Shown one piece after another: positions 30,926 to 51,282 of a stretch of 64,000 bases of DNA. The notes below the pieces were generated by a model. That model made no database searches. It saw only the letters and a list, made by a program, of their open reading frames with translations, and was not told the origin of the DNA. Each line of letters begins with the position of its first letter. Position 1 is the stretch's first letter. Where the stretch lies: the NCBI GenBank assembly GCA_040954595.2, contig CM082596.2, positions 8,184,001 through 8,248,000 of the forward strand, read 5' to 3'. The DNA is from Balanoglossus misakiensis (taxonomy: Eukaryota > Hemichordata). The position numbers were made by a program, and so were the translations under genes.

Positions 30926-30931
30926 AATAAA
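30926..30931 (+). promoter_or_regulatory. Candidate BBOF1 polyadenylation signal
   Basis: AATAAA about 1.1 kb past the stop codon, in an A+T-rich context. Its use would imply a long 3' UTR that includes a MITE. Confidence 0.3.
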
Positions 30932-31681
30932 ATTTCAAATTTTCTGATTAAAGTGATTATGTGGGTGTTTTTTCCTCCCTGTGTATTCACTATGTATTCA
31001 CTGCAAACATGAGAACTATGACAGAACTTCATGACCGCTGCACGCTATCTGAACTGTACAGAGCACAGCAAGTGAAAGTACAGCAGAAAAATCTGCACCA
31101 CGAGTTTCTAGTGTTTATTTTTTCACTCTTACTGGACTATCACTCTTTTGTACAATAATCTAATATCTGAATATGAAAAAAAAAACAATTTGTAACACGA
31201 CCTCTCTATGGCAACAGTTTATGCGTGGATATACTGCTCTGGTTCGCGCGAAAATGGCAAATCCCCGACACACGTCAGAAGTTGTTATAACACACCATGC
31301 AGCGAACCCTCGATCGTGATTCGTCAATACGACGTCACGTGACCTTAGTCATTTCGGGGTACCCTCGGACTGTGTTCCAAATCTTCCATACGTCAAAAGA
31401 GAACACTTTGGTAAATAAACGAAATGCAAGATGATGAAACATCGCGAAAGCACACTTCCGCCCGCACCTAACAACAGACACAGTCGTTGTCATGCTTGAC
31501 AACCCGCCCGGTCTCGTCACTTCAAGTCTATATTCATCCGCGATTCAGGTTTTTCTGACAGCGTAATTCTTTCTCGAATGTGCGAATGACAAGAACTCTT
31601 AGTAAATTAAACATAATCTTAAATCCAACACTCATCAATTTAATAAATGTTACCGACCAGAACAACCTTACACAATGGTTT

Positions 31682-31873
31682 AGGCTGCATTCACAAACAC
31701 CTCTGGAGGGGGGGGGGGGCAGGAGAATTCAATTTTTTTTACCGTTAATTTTCACATGCCCCCGTACATAACCCGAAATTATTTCAAATCCCCCCCTTAC
31801 ATACCCTCAATTCTAATCCCCCCCTCAATTCTCCCGCCCCCCCCCCACCAGAGGTGTTTGTGAATGCAGCCTT
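31682..31873. mobile_element. Foldback element with G and C tracts
   Basis: GGCTGCATTCACAAACACCT on the left and its exact inverse on the right enclose a poly-G tract and a poly-C tract. About 190 bp, upstream of the receptor gene. Confidence 0.75.
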
Positions 31874-32404
31874 AGGCGGATTTTTTTTCAAGAATAACCA
31901 CTAAAAGCCACTATTAGGCCTACATAATAATTTTATTATTCGGCTAGGGGTAGCACACAATACTAGCCTGGCAGGGTGGGGGTGGGGGCAGACAGCAGGG
32001 TACATGTCTAACCTTAATAATGACAAATGAATTCACACCCTTTTCAGGACGGTTTGTACAACTTTTATTTTCTGAGCTTCTTTATGAGTCGATCACCACC
32101 TCTGCAAAATGGTATCAATTTTTTCCATAGCAACTGAAGAGTGCAACGCATTCCCCCACGTTCCGCACTGTGACCCAAAACATAGCTGCCTAATCCAGGC
32201 ATTTGTCACCGGTTGTCGGTAGGTTAGTCGTGACTTTTGTGGGTGTCGACCTGAGCTGATGATAACGCGCTAAAGTGTAGTACATGACGTCAGGGGTAAT
32301 TCCGGGGAAAGGGGTCATTTTGGGTCTCGGTCAGTGGTCCGTCATCCGTCTTTTCGCCCGCACTCACGGCCGCAGTAAACGATCAAGAGTGACAATTGTA
32401 CGAC

Positions 32405-35183
32405 ATGAGGACGTTTATTCTCGCCGTTTTGGTTGTCATGGTAACTGGTACACCGGTCACCAAAGTTTACCCAGGTAAGCTCATTAAGCCGAAGATTTCA
32501 GCAGCGGACAAGAAGTTTGTGACAGTCCCTATGTGATTAATGATTAAAGGGATGATCCACGTGCCTTTTACATGCTTTTCTAATATACCTTTTTGGTACA
32601 AGCTGATAACCACCTCAACTCAGCAGGCGTGTGTTACTACTGTTTGAAAATTGGTTTAAATTTTTTGAGGAGTGCAGCTTCGCGTAATTGCCAAAATTGG
32701 ACTGTATTCATCACGTGACCGCACACCCTCAAACTGACAGAGAGAACCCCGTGTAACACATGCCACAACTGGAGCAGGTATCCGAGATGCGCGGTTCACC
32801 AAGGAACTTGCCGCCTATAGCCCTTGTCCTACAGCCGCTTTCATAGTCCGATCCGCACGTCTTGGTTCAATCTGATTAAAATCAGATGTAGGAAACACCA
32901 TAAAAACCACGTCGCCGTCCCCTACATCTGATTTTAATCAGATTGGTCTTGGTTATGCATGGGCACAGCTTTGGGTGGAGTTCCTTTGCAAGAAGTAACA
33001 GAGCTTGCATGGCTAGCGAAGATGAGCAGCTTTCGAAAACATACAAATCCTGAATATTTATGCGTGAATTTGATATTGGCTTTACGGGCGATTTCAAAAT
33101 CTTTTTTTGCAAACTAAAAAAAGTTTCAACGGGAACAAACTATATATTGGCAATTTTTATAGGTTATTTGAAGCCAAAGATGACTTACTTAGAAGTTTGA
33201 CAAGAGAGAAAGGTAGCCTACGTGCGAAGTGCAAACACCAAAATCTGGGAAGTTTTAAGCTTTCCCTTTTCTTTGCACCCCAAATTTGCATATGAAAGTC
33301 TTAATTATGTACCTAAATTCACATGGGGTTAGGGTTATGGTGGGGTAAGAATCGACTTGAATGCCCCCCCCCCCCCGGGCTATAACTATTTAGTTGCAGC
33401 TATTTCTGGTACCTATTGATATGCTCACCACAAAAGACATGCGCACGGAAATAGAGATGATGTGGGTTTATTAACTACTTGCCATTTTAAACTCTATTGA
33501 CTGTTTGGTCTGAAAGGAAACAATTGTGATTTTTACGAAAGGGAGACATAAATTATATAAAGGAAAGTACTGAATATATTGTGTCTTCCTAAAAAAACCT
33601 AAGGGACTAGGTTGAGAAAGAATCGTTCCGGTCACTAGGTCACCTTCAGTTCACCTAGGCTTCCCTGGTAAATGACATCGCCACGGTTACACAAAGGGTC
33701 TTTGTGCGATATATCTTGAGTCCTTGTCATGAAACTGAAACATTACCGGTTTCTGTTGAATTGACGTCACGACGTGAACGTCTAAATTTAGAACGCAGCG
33801 CCCGTCGTCGAGTTCACAGTAGGACGACCAACCCTAATTCTCGTCGAGTGAGCCATATTTCATGTATAAGTGTGTATGCACACGGAATTCTTTTTCTGTT
33901 CTCTTATCTCCACGGTCTTAAATAGAAGCTTCACACAATCGTAAATTTAACATTGCCTGGCTAGTGCCTAGCCCCGAAACATCTAGTAGTACGTAGATTC
34001 TATCAGAAAAACCAGCCCCGTAAAATTGCGGACATTCATTGATACAATTTAATAACTCCTTCAAGCATACTTGACAAAATCACATGACTTTTAGCTCATA
34101 AAAATTACAAAAAATAACAAATTCCCGATTTTGAGAATTTTGGTGATTTTGTCATCTATATGTTACTCTAAAATTATGTTCACCCTACTTTTTATATTAC
34201 ACCACAACGTACAGATCTGCCGGAGCTACAAAATGTGACCACTGACCGGATGTCACCTGCTGAGCAGCGGCGCGTAGATGTTGCTATAGCTACGCAGGAT
34301 GTTGTGCCAGTGGACGCCGGCACCGTATGCAAAGAACTAGGTGTGTATACCCCTGTTTTGTCGATCATGATTTTACATGTAGCACGAATGACGGAAGACC
34401 TTAACAGCATTCGGCAATAAGGGGGGGGGAGGAAACATTTAATTTCTGGTGGTGGATGGAGGATTTGGGGAGGGGGGAGTTGTTGGCAGATTGTAGGGAG
34501 GAGAAAACTTCTTCAGTCTGCAATGCATTGAAGAAAAAGGTGGACAGGCTCTCGAATACACAAATTTGCTGTGACATTGGCTGAAAAGAAATCTTTGCTG
34601 ACATACCCAAATTCTCTACCCCCAAGAAATCAGATGGTTCTCCCCCTGATGATGACAAGAGTTCGTGGAGAGTCGTGGCTTTATAGACCAATCTCTCTGG
34701 AATGGCCTCTTGGGGGGGGGGGGGGGGTAAGATATTACAGACACTCTCATTTTGCTGGTGGCCACGATAAAATTATCCAAAGTGAGGTAGACGTTATAGA
34801 CATACACGTGAACTGTTAACACACAGACAATAGAGAGTTCTTCTACTTAATGGTCATACCTATATACACGATTACCTTTTCCACTACACTATTACCCAGT
34901 GAAACCAATCTTTCATGTGATAGGTGACATACAAACGATTTTCCAACACAAACATGTACATGTCCATTTTATGTACAGGTTTTCCAAGAGCCTTGGGGTT
35001 AAGGGGCCAAGGACCGGAGAGGACTAATTGTCTTTTTGATGTCGATGATGACACCAGAGCCGTGCAATACAACTACGATGAAGATGACCCAGTCAATCAA
35101 ATGTTAACTGTATGCTGTCTATGTATGTAGAAAATTCTCTCTATGTGTCAGTCTGTCCCCGCTTCTCTGTCTCGTACTCTCCG

Positions 35184-35241
<58 letters not shown>

Positions 35242-35622
35242 ATGTATGTATGTATGTATGTATGTATGTATGTATGTCTGTCTGTCTGTCTGTATGTATG
35301 TATGTATGTATGTATGTATGTATGTATGTATGTATGTATGTATGTCTGTCTGTATGTATGTCTGTCTGTATGTATGTATGTATGTATGTATGTATGTCTG
35401 TCTGTCTGTATGTATGTCTGTCTGTCTGTCTGTATGTATGTCTGTCTGTATGTCTGTCTGTCTGCCTGTATGTATGTATGTATGTATGTATGTATGTATG
35501 TATGTATGTATGTATGTATGTATGTATGTATGTATGTATGTATGTATGTATGTATGTATGTCTGTCTGTATGTATGTATGTCTGTCTGTATGTATGTATG
35601 TATATATGTATGTATGTCTGTA

Positions 35623-35657
<35 letters not shown>

Positions 35658-36905
35658 ATGTATGTATGTATGTATGTATGTATGTATGTATGTATGTATG
35701 TATGTATGTATGTCTGTCTGTATGTATGTATGTATGTATGTCTGTATGTCTGTCTGTCTGTCTGTCTGTCTGTCAGTCTGTCTGTATGTATGTCTGTCTG
35801 TCTGTCTGTCTGTATGTATGTCTGTCTGTATGTCTGTCTGTCTGCCTGTATGTATGTATGTATGTATGTATGTATGTATGTATGTATGTATGTATGTATG
35901 TATGTATGTATGTATGTATGTATGTATGTATGTATGTATGTATGTATGTATGTATGTATGTATGTATGTATGTATGTATGTATGTATTAGTGTATGTGTC
36001 TCCCCTTCTCCTGATTATTCAATCGACTAACCAATCAAGAAAGCAACATATACCAGGCAATCGATCAGACTCAAATTTTCATTAAATCAACCACGTCTGA
36101 TTTAGAAAGGGTTTTACAGCCCTTGGTGATTTTACTAGTATAATCACATGAAGATTTCTATTCACTTAAACAAAATCTTTAGATCCTGGCTACCAGGGGT
36201 GTTTCGCTGCATCAGTAAATAAGGACAACAGTTTGTTGAAGTGTTCGACCAAGGGAACTCGCATGGGAACCATCAGCCTCTCCGAGTGTCTGGGACGGTG
36301 CAGAAACACAAACTTCAGTTATGCGTCCCTTCGCAACAACATCGACTGTCGATGTGGGAACCAGTTACCAAGCGACCGCAGTGAAAAGTTGTCAGACTTG
36401 GAATGTGTCGGCGCGTGTAGTTATAGCCATGGAAACAGCGGAATATGCACCAGTGCCGTTTACGACAGTAAGTTCTTATTTGGTATTTCATGGACCCGTG
36501 ATTTTTACCTGTTGGGCTTTCTAACTTATTTTCAGCTGCTAATAGAAGTATTTGCGTGGCGAAAGAAGTTACGTGTATCTCAGTTGACTTTTGATGATCT
36601 CCCAGATACTTCGACGTGGGCCTAGGAACTGGCCTTACTTTTGCATTTATAGCATTTGCCTTCGTCTACCATTTTCCTGACGTCATGCAAATTAAAGTAA
36701 CTTCAAACACTGACATACGGTGACTATACACTCAACATAAGTACAAGCATTTGAATTCGGGAATTCTTAACTGAAACTTACGGATATTTGAAGTCAGGAA
36801 TGACTATGAATGAGAAAAAGATATTTATCTCTTAGTGATTATTGTGCAGACCGAACGTCACCTGAGCTGAAAGTCACTGATAGATTGATGCTAATCTTAA
36901 GATTG

Positions 36906-36969
<64 letters not shown>

Positions 36970-39361
36970 CGAGTATATGCCCCGCTTTCAGCCTCTCTGG
37001 GTGCATGTGGTGGTTCCACGAACCGAAGCGACGGCTGGATCTTCTCGCCCAATTTCCCTGGCGTGTACAAAGGCAGCCACGACTGTGTGTGGACCGTCAC
37101 CGGGGCAACAGGCCGCGTCTTCAACGTCACCTTCAGGATGTTCTACCTCGACCCGATGATCAAGACCAAACCGCAAGACGAGATCATATTCCACAACATC
37201 GGCCCGTCTGGCACCGTCACCATGACCGGAGAGGGTAAATTCCGACACCTGCGCGGGGTCAAACCTCACAACGTGGGCATCACAGCAGGCAATGTACTAA
37301 AGGTTCACTTCAAATCAAGTTTTTCGTCGAACGGTGTAGGATTCGCCGTTCATTACAGAGGTATGTACTTCAGTACTACAAAGAAAGATTTCAGTTCCGT
37401 TTGCATAGCTATGTACTCAATAACCCTCCATGTTACTATAAACTGACTGGAGCACAAATATGTATTTGTCACGGGATATAAATGATTTTAATCACACCAT
37501 TTCAGACAAAAACAATCAAACGTATGCTTATCCCATCCTCCGACAAATTTACAGGTGGGAAATACATATAAGCCCCCAGACATTTACTTTCAGATACTTT
37601 CTTCCAGTATTGTTTATTCTTTGAAGTCATGTATGACAGCGTGACATCGCCACTGCACGCAAAGGCTACTAGAGGCTATGATCAACAGAATACTGGCGCA
37701 ACATGTCAATGATGTCAGTATGCTTTAGGAAGAAGAGTAACATCATATACACAGAACAAAGCCATATTGAATCAGTCATCGTCGCAAACCACGGCCCTTT
37801 TACGGCAGCGCTCTGCCACACTGTTGGGCACCCGAGAAACACTATATAAAATTACTGTCTCCTTACATTTACTGTTCGGGCACACTTTATCAAAATGAAA
37901 TTAATAACAAATTTTAAACCGTCGATCGATCCCGACGTTCATTCTGACAGAACTAGATCGCGCGGGATGTGACGACGGCGCCAACACCGAAGAAACACGG
38001 TCTTTTGGGTCTGAAGAGAATGACCATGGCGATAACCTGTCGCCAAAAGAACTTGCAGACGGGAACGAAACTCAGTTGTGTGAGTATCAGAACATCTAGG
38101 TGGTGTCGATTAAATTATAACAATAAATATGAGCAAACATTTCAAAAATGCAAAGTACGTCTGTTATGATTTTGTGACAGCTCAGCAGTAGACGTCAAAG
38201 TCAATACGATTGTCTGAATATATTTAAATTGGTTTTAGCTTTACTTATGAAAATTATAGTTAAATGTCAGATGGGGGAGAATATAGAGAAAAAAGGGAAG
38301 CGACAATGTTCTTTTCGCAAAAGACCGATATTGATTCGAATCTGAAATTATTGCAAATATCTCCAGGATGGTAATGACAAAACTGCCAAGCGATAAAAAT
38401 TTGAAAGTGCCGTACGTTAACGTTGTAAATCGGAAGTGTCGTTAACTTTTGTATTCTTATTTCCTTAGTTACAGTTTTCCAAGTTATTGTTGTGTCGTTG
38501 CTAGTGTTACTGGTGCTGATAAACACTGCCATCTTTGTTTACGTGGTCCACACTAGAGAAAGGTGAGGTTATGGTGATTTGTGTTTCTTTCAATTTGAAT
38601 ATGCTCGATCGATTTGATCGATCGATCAATCAATCAATCAACAATCAAGTATATATACCTACCGGTCGAGCAACATATAATCGTCATGATTTGCTTAATT
38701 TGGCTTGATAACCAATTAATGGCCTAAACTTTAAATTCTGTTCATTTCCTTGTGATGGGAGACAGCTTATACTTCACCATGTATGGATTGTCCTAGACTT
38801 GCTCCAAGTCTATGGGCTTCATTATGTGTAGGGAACGCGTAGGCCCGCCACCCGAAACCACAAGCTCAGTCCCAAATTCGAAACTCACCTCACTACCAAA
38901 AACACGCTCAAGGCAAGCATGCACGTAAAAAGTATTGCAATTATATATTAAGACAAAAAAACACCGAAAACACAAAAAGTATTGAGATTTAAAAATCACC
39001 AAGCGACTAGTGGGCTAGTCTAGGATTGTCCCTCCGACGTGGGATCACGTTGTCTTTCATTGTGCTATTTTGTTTTCGTTCCATCATCAGAGCTAGAAGG
39101 AATACCCACTCTAACAAATCTGCTAATGTAGGCTACATGTCGCTGAGCAGACTGCCAAGCGATGTCATGTCCACGCACCGCGATCGCCACCAACACCGAG
39201 TCAGCGTGGCTGCATCTCAAGAACCGATAAACCGACAGTCACTCCACCTCGACGGTGCTGATGACCAAACCTATGACTATGCCTACTATGAACGTCTACA
39301 TCACCTGCCTCCCAGGTCAAATAGTAACTCAACCGACAGCTATCTTGAACCAATAAATTAA
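32405..39361 (+). CDS. Single-pass receptor with WSC and CUB domains (Kremen-like, no kringle)
   Basis: Not a gene I can name. Eight exons join in phase: 32405-32474, 34215-34340, 34979-35122, 36183-36467, 36992-37360, 37951-38079, 38469-38562 and 39091-39361, giving 495 residues. Exon 1 encodes a signal peptide (MRTFILAVLVVMVTG). Exons 2-3 encode about 90 residues without a known domain. Exon 4 is one WSC domain (about residues 116-205; cysteine-rich, GCF start, CRCGNQL core). Exon 5 is one CUB domain (about 213-331; ACGGS start, IFSPNFPG, DCVW). Exon 6 is an acidic stalk. Exon 7 is a hydrophobic helix (about 378-401) followed by basic HTRER. Exon 8 is an 89-residue tail with GYMSL, a YDYAYY cluster and C-terminal SYLEPIN. 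WSC followed by CUB and one membrane span is the Kremen order, but the kringle is missing. The exon 3 donor at 35122 was chosen because it alone keeps phase into the WSC exon; exon 5 could start at 36974 instead. Confidence 0.8.
32869..32944. mobile_element. Palindromic element family F with 9-bp target duplication, copy 1
   Basis: Termini CAATCTGATTAAAATCAGATG and its reverse complement. It is flanked on both sides by GTCTTGGTT, a perfect 9-bp direct repeat. In the first intron of the receptor gene. Confidence 0.85.
35184..35989. repeat. Tetranucleotide array (TGTC/TGTA)n, about 800 bp
   Basis: Alternating blocks of TGTC and TGTA repeats in the receptor-gene intron, starting about 60 bases after the exon 3 donor. 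All three forward frames stay open for almost 300 codons (SVCLSVCMYVCMYVC), which is an artefact of a 4-base repeat lacking stops. Confidence 0.97.
36905..36969. repeat. Microsatellite (ATC)n
   Basis: About 21 ATC units ending 22 bases before the receptor CUB exon at 36992, in the polypyrimidine/branch-point region. Confidence 0.9.
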
Positions 39362-40624
39362 AGGGAGGCGGTCGCGTTGTCTGCGGCTGCGTATATGAAT
39401 CCCCATAGGACATATTTGCTAGGCACAATGCGTAACTGCTAAAATGTACATCATTGCAACCAAATGAAAGTGTTGTTACTTTGCACCACACTGTACATCA
39501 TATGGCAAACAATGTGTTGTTACTTTTATCACATCCTGTCAAGGTTATTTAATTGACTTGTATTGTTTGGCGTGGCTCCAAGGACTTTATAAGGGGAAAT
39601 GCCTACGACAACTTTATAAACAGAAACATCGCGCATGTGCAGTTCAGACAACCCCTTCGCTTTAATTTCGAGCTATACTCTCCTTCAATTTTGATATTAG
39701 TAAACCAAAACTGTGACTATAATCTCATCGTAAGCCTTTTATTTGTTATGGTTTTTCCTTTATGATTAAATAAAAGAAATGTTACGAGGGTCTTGGGATT
39801 TTTTATTTTATTCACGTTGGGGAAGGGGTCCAAACGGCCACAGAGTTCTTTTCTGGCGATATCCATGAATTGCTGAACTTGTAGGGCTTCTTATGGGTTG
39901 AAAATCAAGTACTACTTACTGCCAAAGTGGTACTAAAATGTGTACGTAATATGCTTTGAAATTTTTAAGTTTTGGAAGAATTAGAGTTTATTTCCGAATC
40001 GCATGACATGTAAATATCCGAATAATAGAAAATGACAACCCCGAGTGAACACAAAGAAAGCACGAACAAAGGGTCGAAAAGTTAGTGTCTCCAAACACAA
40101 TGAATGCGCTCGCGGGCCACCATTTTGGGGATCTTTGGATCGACCGGTGGATCATTTTTTGTGCTTTTATCGCAAAAAAACGAATACTTATACATCGCAA
40201 TTCATTCTTTAGTCAACATGGTTTACTTGTTATCAAAATAATGGAATAATGAAAGCTATACTCCGACTGTAAAGAGCGCCACCAAAGGTTAAAAGAAAAC
40301 AACAATAATCTTGATTGAAGAGCGCGACCTGTGTTGAAGACATGTAGTCGATGGCCAAAACAAAACCTGCCGCTATGTACGACTAGCCACTTCATTTGAG
40401 ACTGTGGTTAGATTCTTTGTAACGGACTTTTCAGTATGAAAATGACGGGAGGGGATCTTCTGGTATGTCAAGATACCCGGGTTCATCGCAGGGGTTCATC
40501 GTGGGTCATTTAAGGTCATACATAAAGGTCATGTCACCCTTCATCACAGTCTGCGCATGTGCATTGGTCATGTTGTCGCTAATAACTTATTAAATGGTAA
40601 TCTGCACTGTAAGTGTTAATAATT
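39362..40624. other. Intergenic region between receptor and CYP46A1 genes
   Basis: About 1.26 kb, with probable receptor 3' UTR on the left and CYP46A1 promoter on the right. I see no repeat family, RNA gene or coding exon. Confidence 0.55.
39769..39774 (+). promoter_or_regulatory. Candidate polyadenylation signal of the WSC-CUB gene
   Basis: AATAAA about 410 bases past the stop codon. Another AATAAA overlaps the stop codon itself at 39352-39357 and is too early to be the main signal. Confidence 0.35.
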
Positions 40625-49522
<8,898 letters not shown>

Positions 49523-49816
49523 AGGTCAACTTAGGTGTAAAAAAAATAGAAATTTCACAAGAATTTTATTTTAGCGAAGTACTGGGATTTTATTTTAGCT
49601 GAAAAATGAATCCAGCTAAAAAATTGAAAATGCAGTCCTATTCTACATGATACGTACTTCTTCGCAGAACATAAACCGGAAAACTGTGCACACCCGTCTT
49701 TTTCCCATAGGATTACATTGATAATTGCTAGAAAACATACTTCTGCTATTGTCATTTTCACGAAATTTTATACATAGCTCAAACCTCATTCAAGTAAATA
49801 TAAATTCATTGGGTCA

Positions 49817-49822
49817 AATAAA
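49817..49822 (+). promoter_or_regulatory. Candidate CYP46A1 polyadenylation signal
   Basis: AATAAA about 295 bases past the CYP46A1 stop codon, the first good match downstream. Confidence 0.4.
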
Positions 49823-50456
49823 ATCGTGTGGTCACAGCGCTCTATTTTGAGATAAATTACGTTAAATATTTTGCCCATAGACAAACCATTGGTGAAAAAT
49901 TCTTCTATTATCGACTAAATTCATGGCTCTGTGACCCCTATATTTTATCACGGATTTTCATTTTACATACTCAGGCTATAATCCAAACATCAACAAATAA
50001 CTGTAACTTTCTACACATGTACATGTATGGAAGTTCGTTAATAGGTATTTCAGAAATCTCTTTTCTGCCAGGAAACAAATGTGAATATGAGGTCTTTCTA
50101 GTGAATGCAAGGAGGTTTGCAACATTTTATGTATATTTTTGATTGTCATAAGCTCCGGCAATCCTGTACAAAAAACCCTGCTGGGATTAGAGTGATTCTG
50201 TAATGAATATCGACCCTCCTTTTGATATCAGGAATAATTTTTAACAAATAAAATTTGTTTGATGTGATGTGACACTTATTGTTATGAATACATATATTGT
50301 ATTCTCACACTCCTGGCCGCTGGGAGTGTGAGATAGAGAGTACGTGTGAGAACAAATCGATCCCAATGAGTTTATGACGTATATTAAATGTCAATCATGC
50401 CAGTTCCGTTACAGGTGAATTTCTCCACAATGCTGTGTGAGGGCGAAGCAAGCTAT

Positions 50457-50590
50457 AACAGTCCCTCGGGCCTTACGGCCATCGCACCACGAAACGCCGA
50501 ATCGGGCCTACGGCCCTCAAAAGATACGGGCCTTACGGCCCTCGCATGAAACACCGAATCGATACACATTAGGCGCGAGGGACTGTCGAC
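50457..50590. repeat. Cluster of GGGCCTTACGGCC palindromes with terminal inverted repeat
   Basis: ACAGTCCCTCG on the left and CGAGGGACTGT on the right bound three near-palindromes (GGGCCTTACGGCC, GGGCCTACGGCCC, GGGCCTTACGGCCC) and two GAAACRCCGAATCG repeats. Much more G+C-rich than its surroundings. Non-coding. Confidence 0.7.
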
Positions 50591-51282
50591 AGTCTAGTGT
50601 TTGTTGTACACATTCATATTTGAGTTGTCTGGATAGATTCATGGGGAAATTGATCAAACTACCAGCCTTGCATTAAAATTCATAAATTTTCAAATATTTT
50701 CATTGGAAACTGCCCATAGAATCATATGAACATGCTGAAAATCTTTACACATATCACAACACCACTAGAAAACTGGAGGGAGAACAGTTGGGTTTCTGTA
50801 ATGAGTACTGGTATGTCACTGATGTCAACAATTTGTCTCGTCACCCTTTCACCACAATGGTTCAGAATACCCATAAAAAAACACAAAATCTAACTACACT
50901 ATTGTACTAGAGCAAAATGCCTTGGAAAGAAATACCATTCTACCAATCAATAATATTCTACTCTCAGGTAACTTTTCCTTTAGAAGTCTCTCGTTCAAAT
51001 GAGTGATTTTCTGGGTAAAATAAAATGAGAAAAGATATTAATTTTCTGATTTGTTTGACAAGGTATTAACTCCAAGTAAAGTTATTCATGTTAACTTTAT
51101 GAATGATTGAAGTCCATGTCCATGCGTTGCGTCTATTGACATCCTGTGAATAGACAAATTCTTAAAATTCTGATATTCATTTCACACACATGGTTTTGGG
51201 TTTAAGTGGGTGGAATTCGACACAAATGAATTCCGGTTTTGACATTTTTTTGTCATTTTTCAGCACAAGTTCTGCATTCAGT

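Larger units (their letters stand above)
29832..32404. other. Intergenic region with BBOF1 3' UTR and receptor promoter
   Basis: No supported coding exon. The left part is likely BBOF1 3' UTR, with an AATAAA at 30926-30931. It holds one short TTAA-type repeat, one TA-flanked pogo-like MITE and one G/C-tract hairpin element. Short open frames here carry no domain. Bases near 31330-31345 combine a CRE-like and a CACGTG motif. Confidence 0.6.
49523..51282. other. Convergent intergenic region (3' ends of CYP46A1 and the ROCO gene)
   Basis: Both flanking genes end here. It contains probable 3' UTRs, a repeat cluster around 50457-50590 and a fragment of a dispersed repeat near 50842-50866. No supported exon or RNA gene. 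Confidence 0.6.

Noticed and set aside
35112-36085. Three overlapping open frames of about 295 codons encoding Cys/Val/Tyr/Leu repeats
   Set aside because: They arise from a TGTC/TGTA tetranucleotide array that lacks stop codons in any forward frame; the region is intronic to the receptor gene.
32475-36182. Kringle domain for the Kremen-like receptor
   Set aside because: I searched the forward frames between exon 1 and the WSC exon for a kringle cysteine pattern and found none; exons 2 and 3 have too few cysteines.
36810-37238. 142-codon frame with a poly-isoleucine run
   Set aside because: Produced by an (ATC)n microsatellite joined to the wrong frame of the CUB exon.
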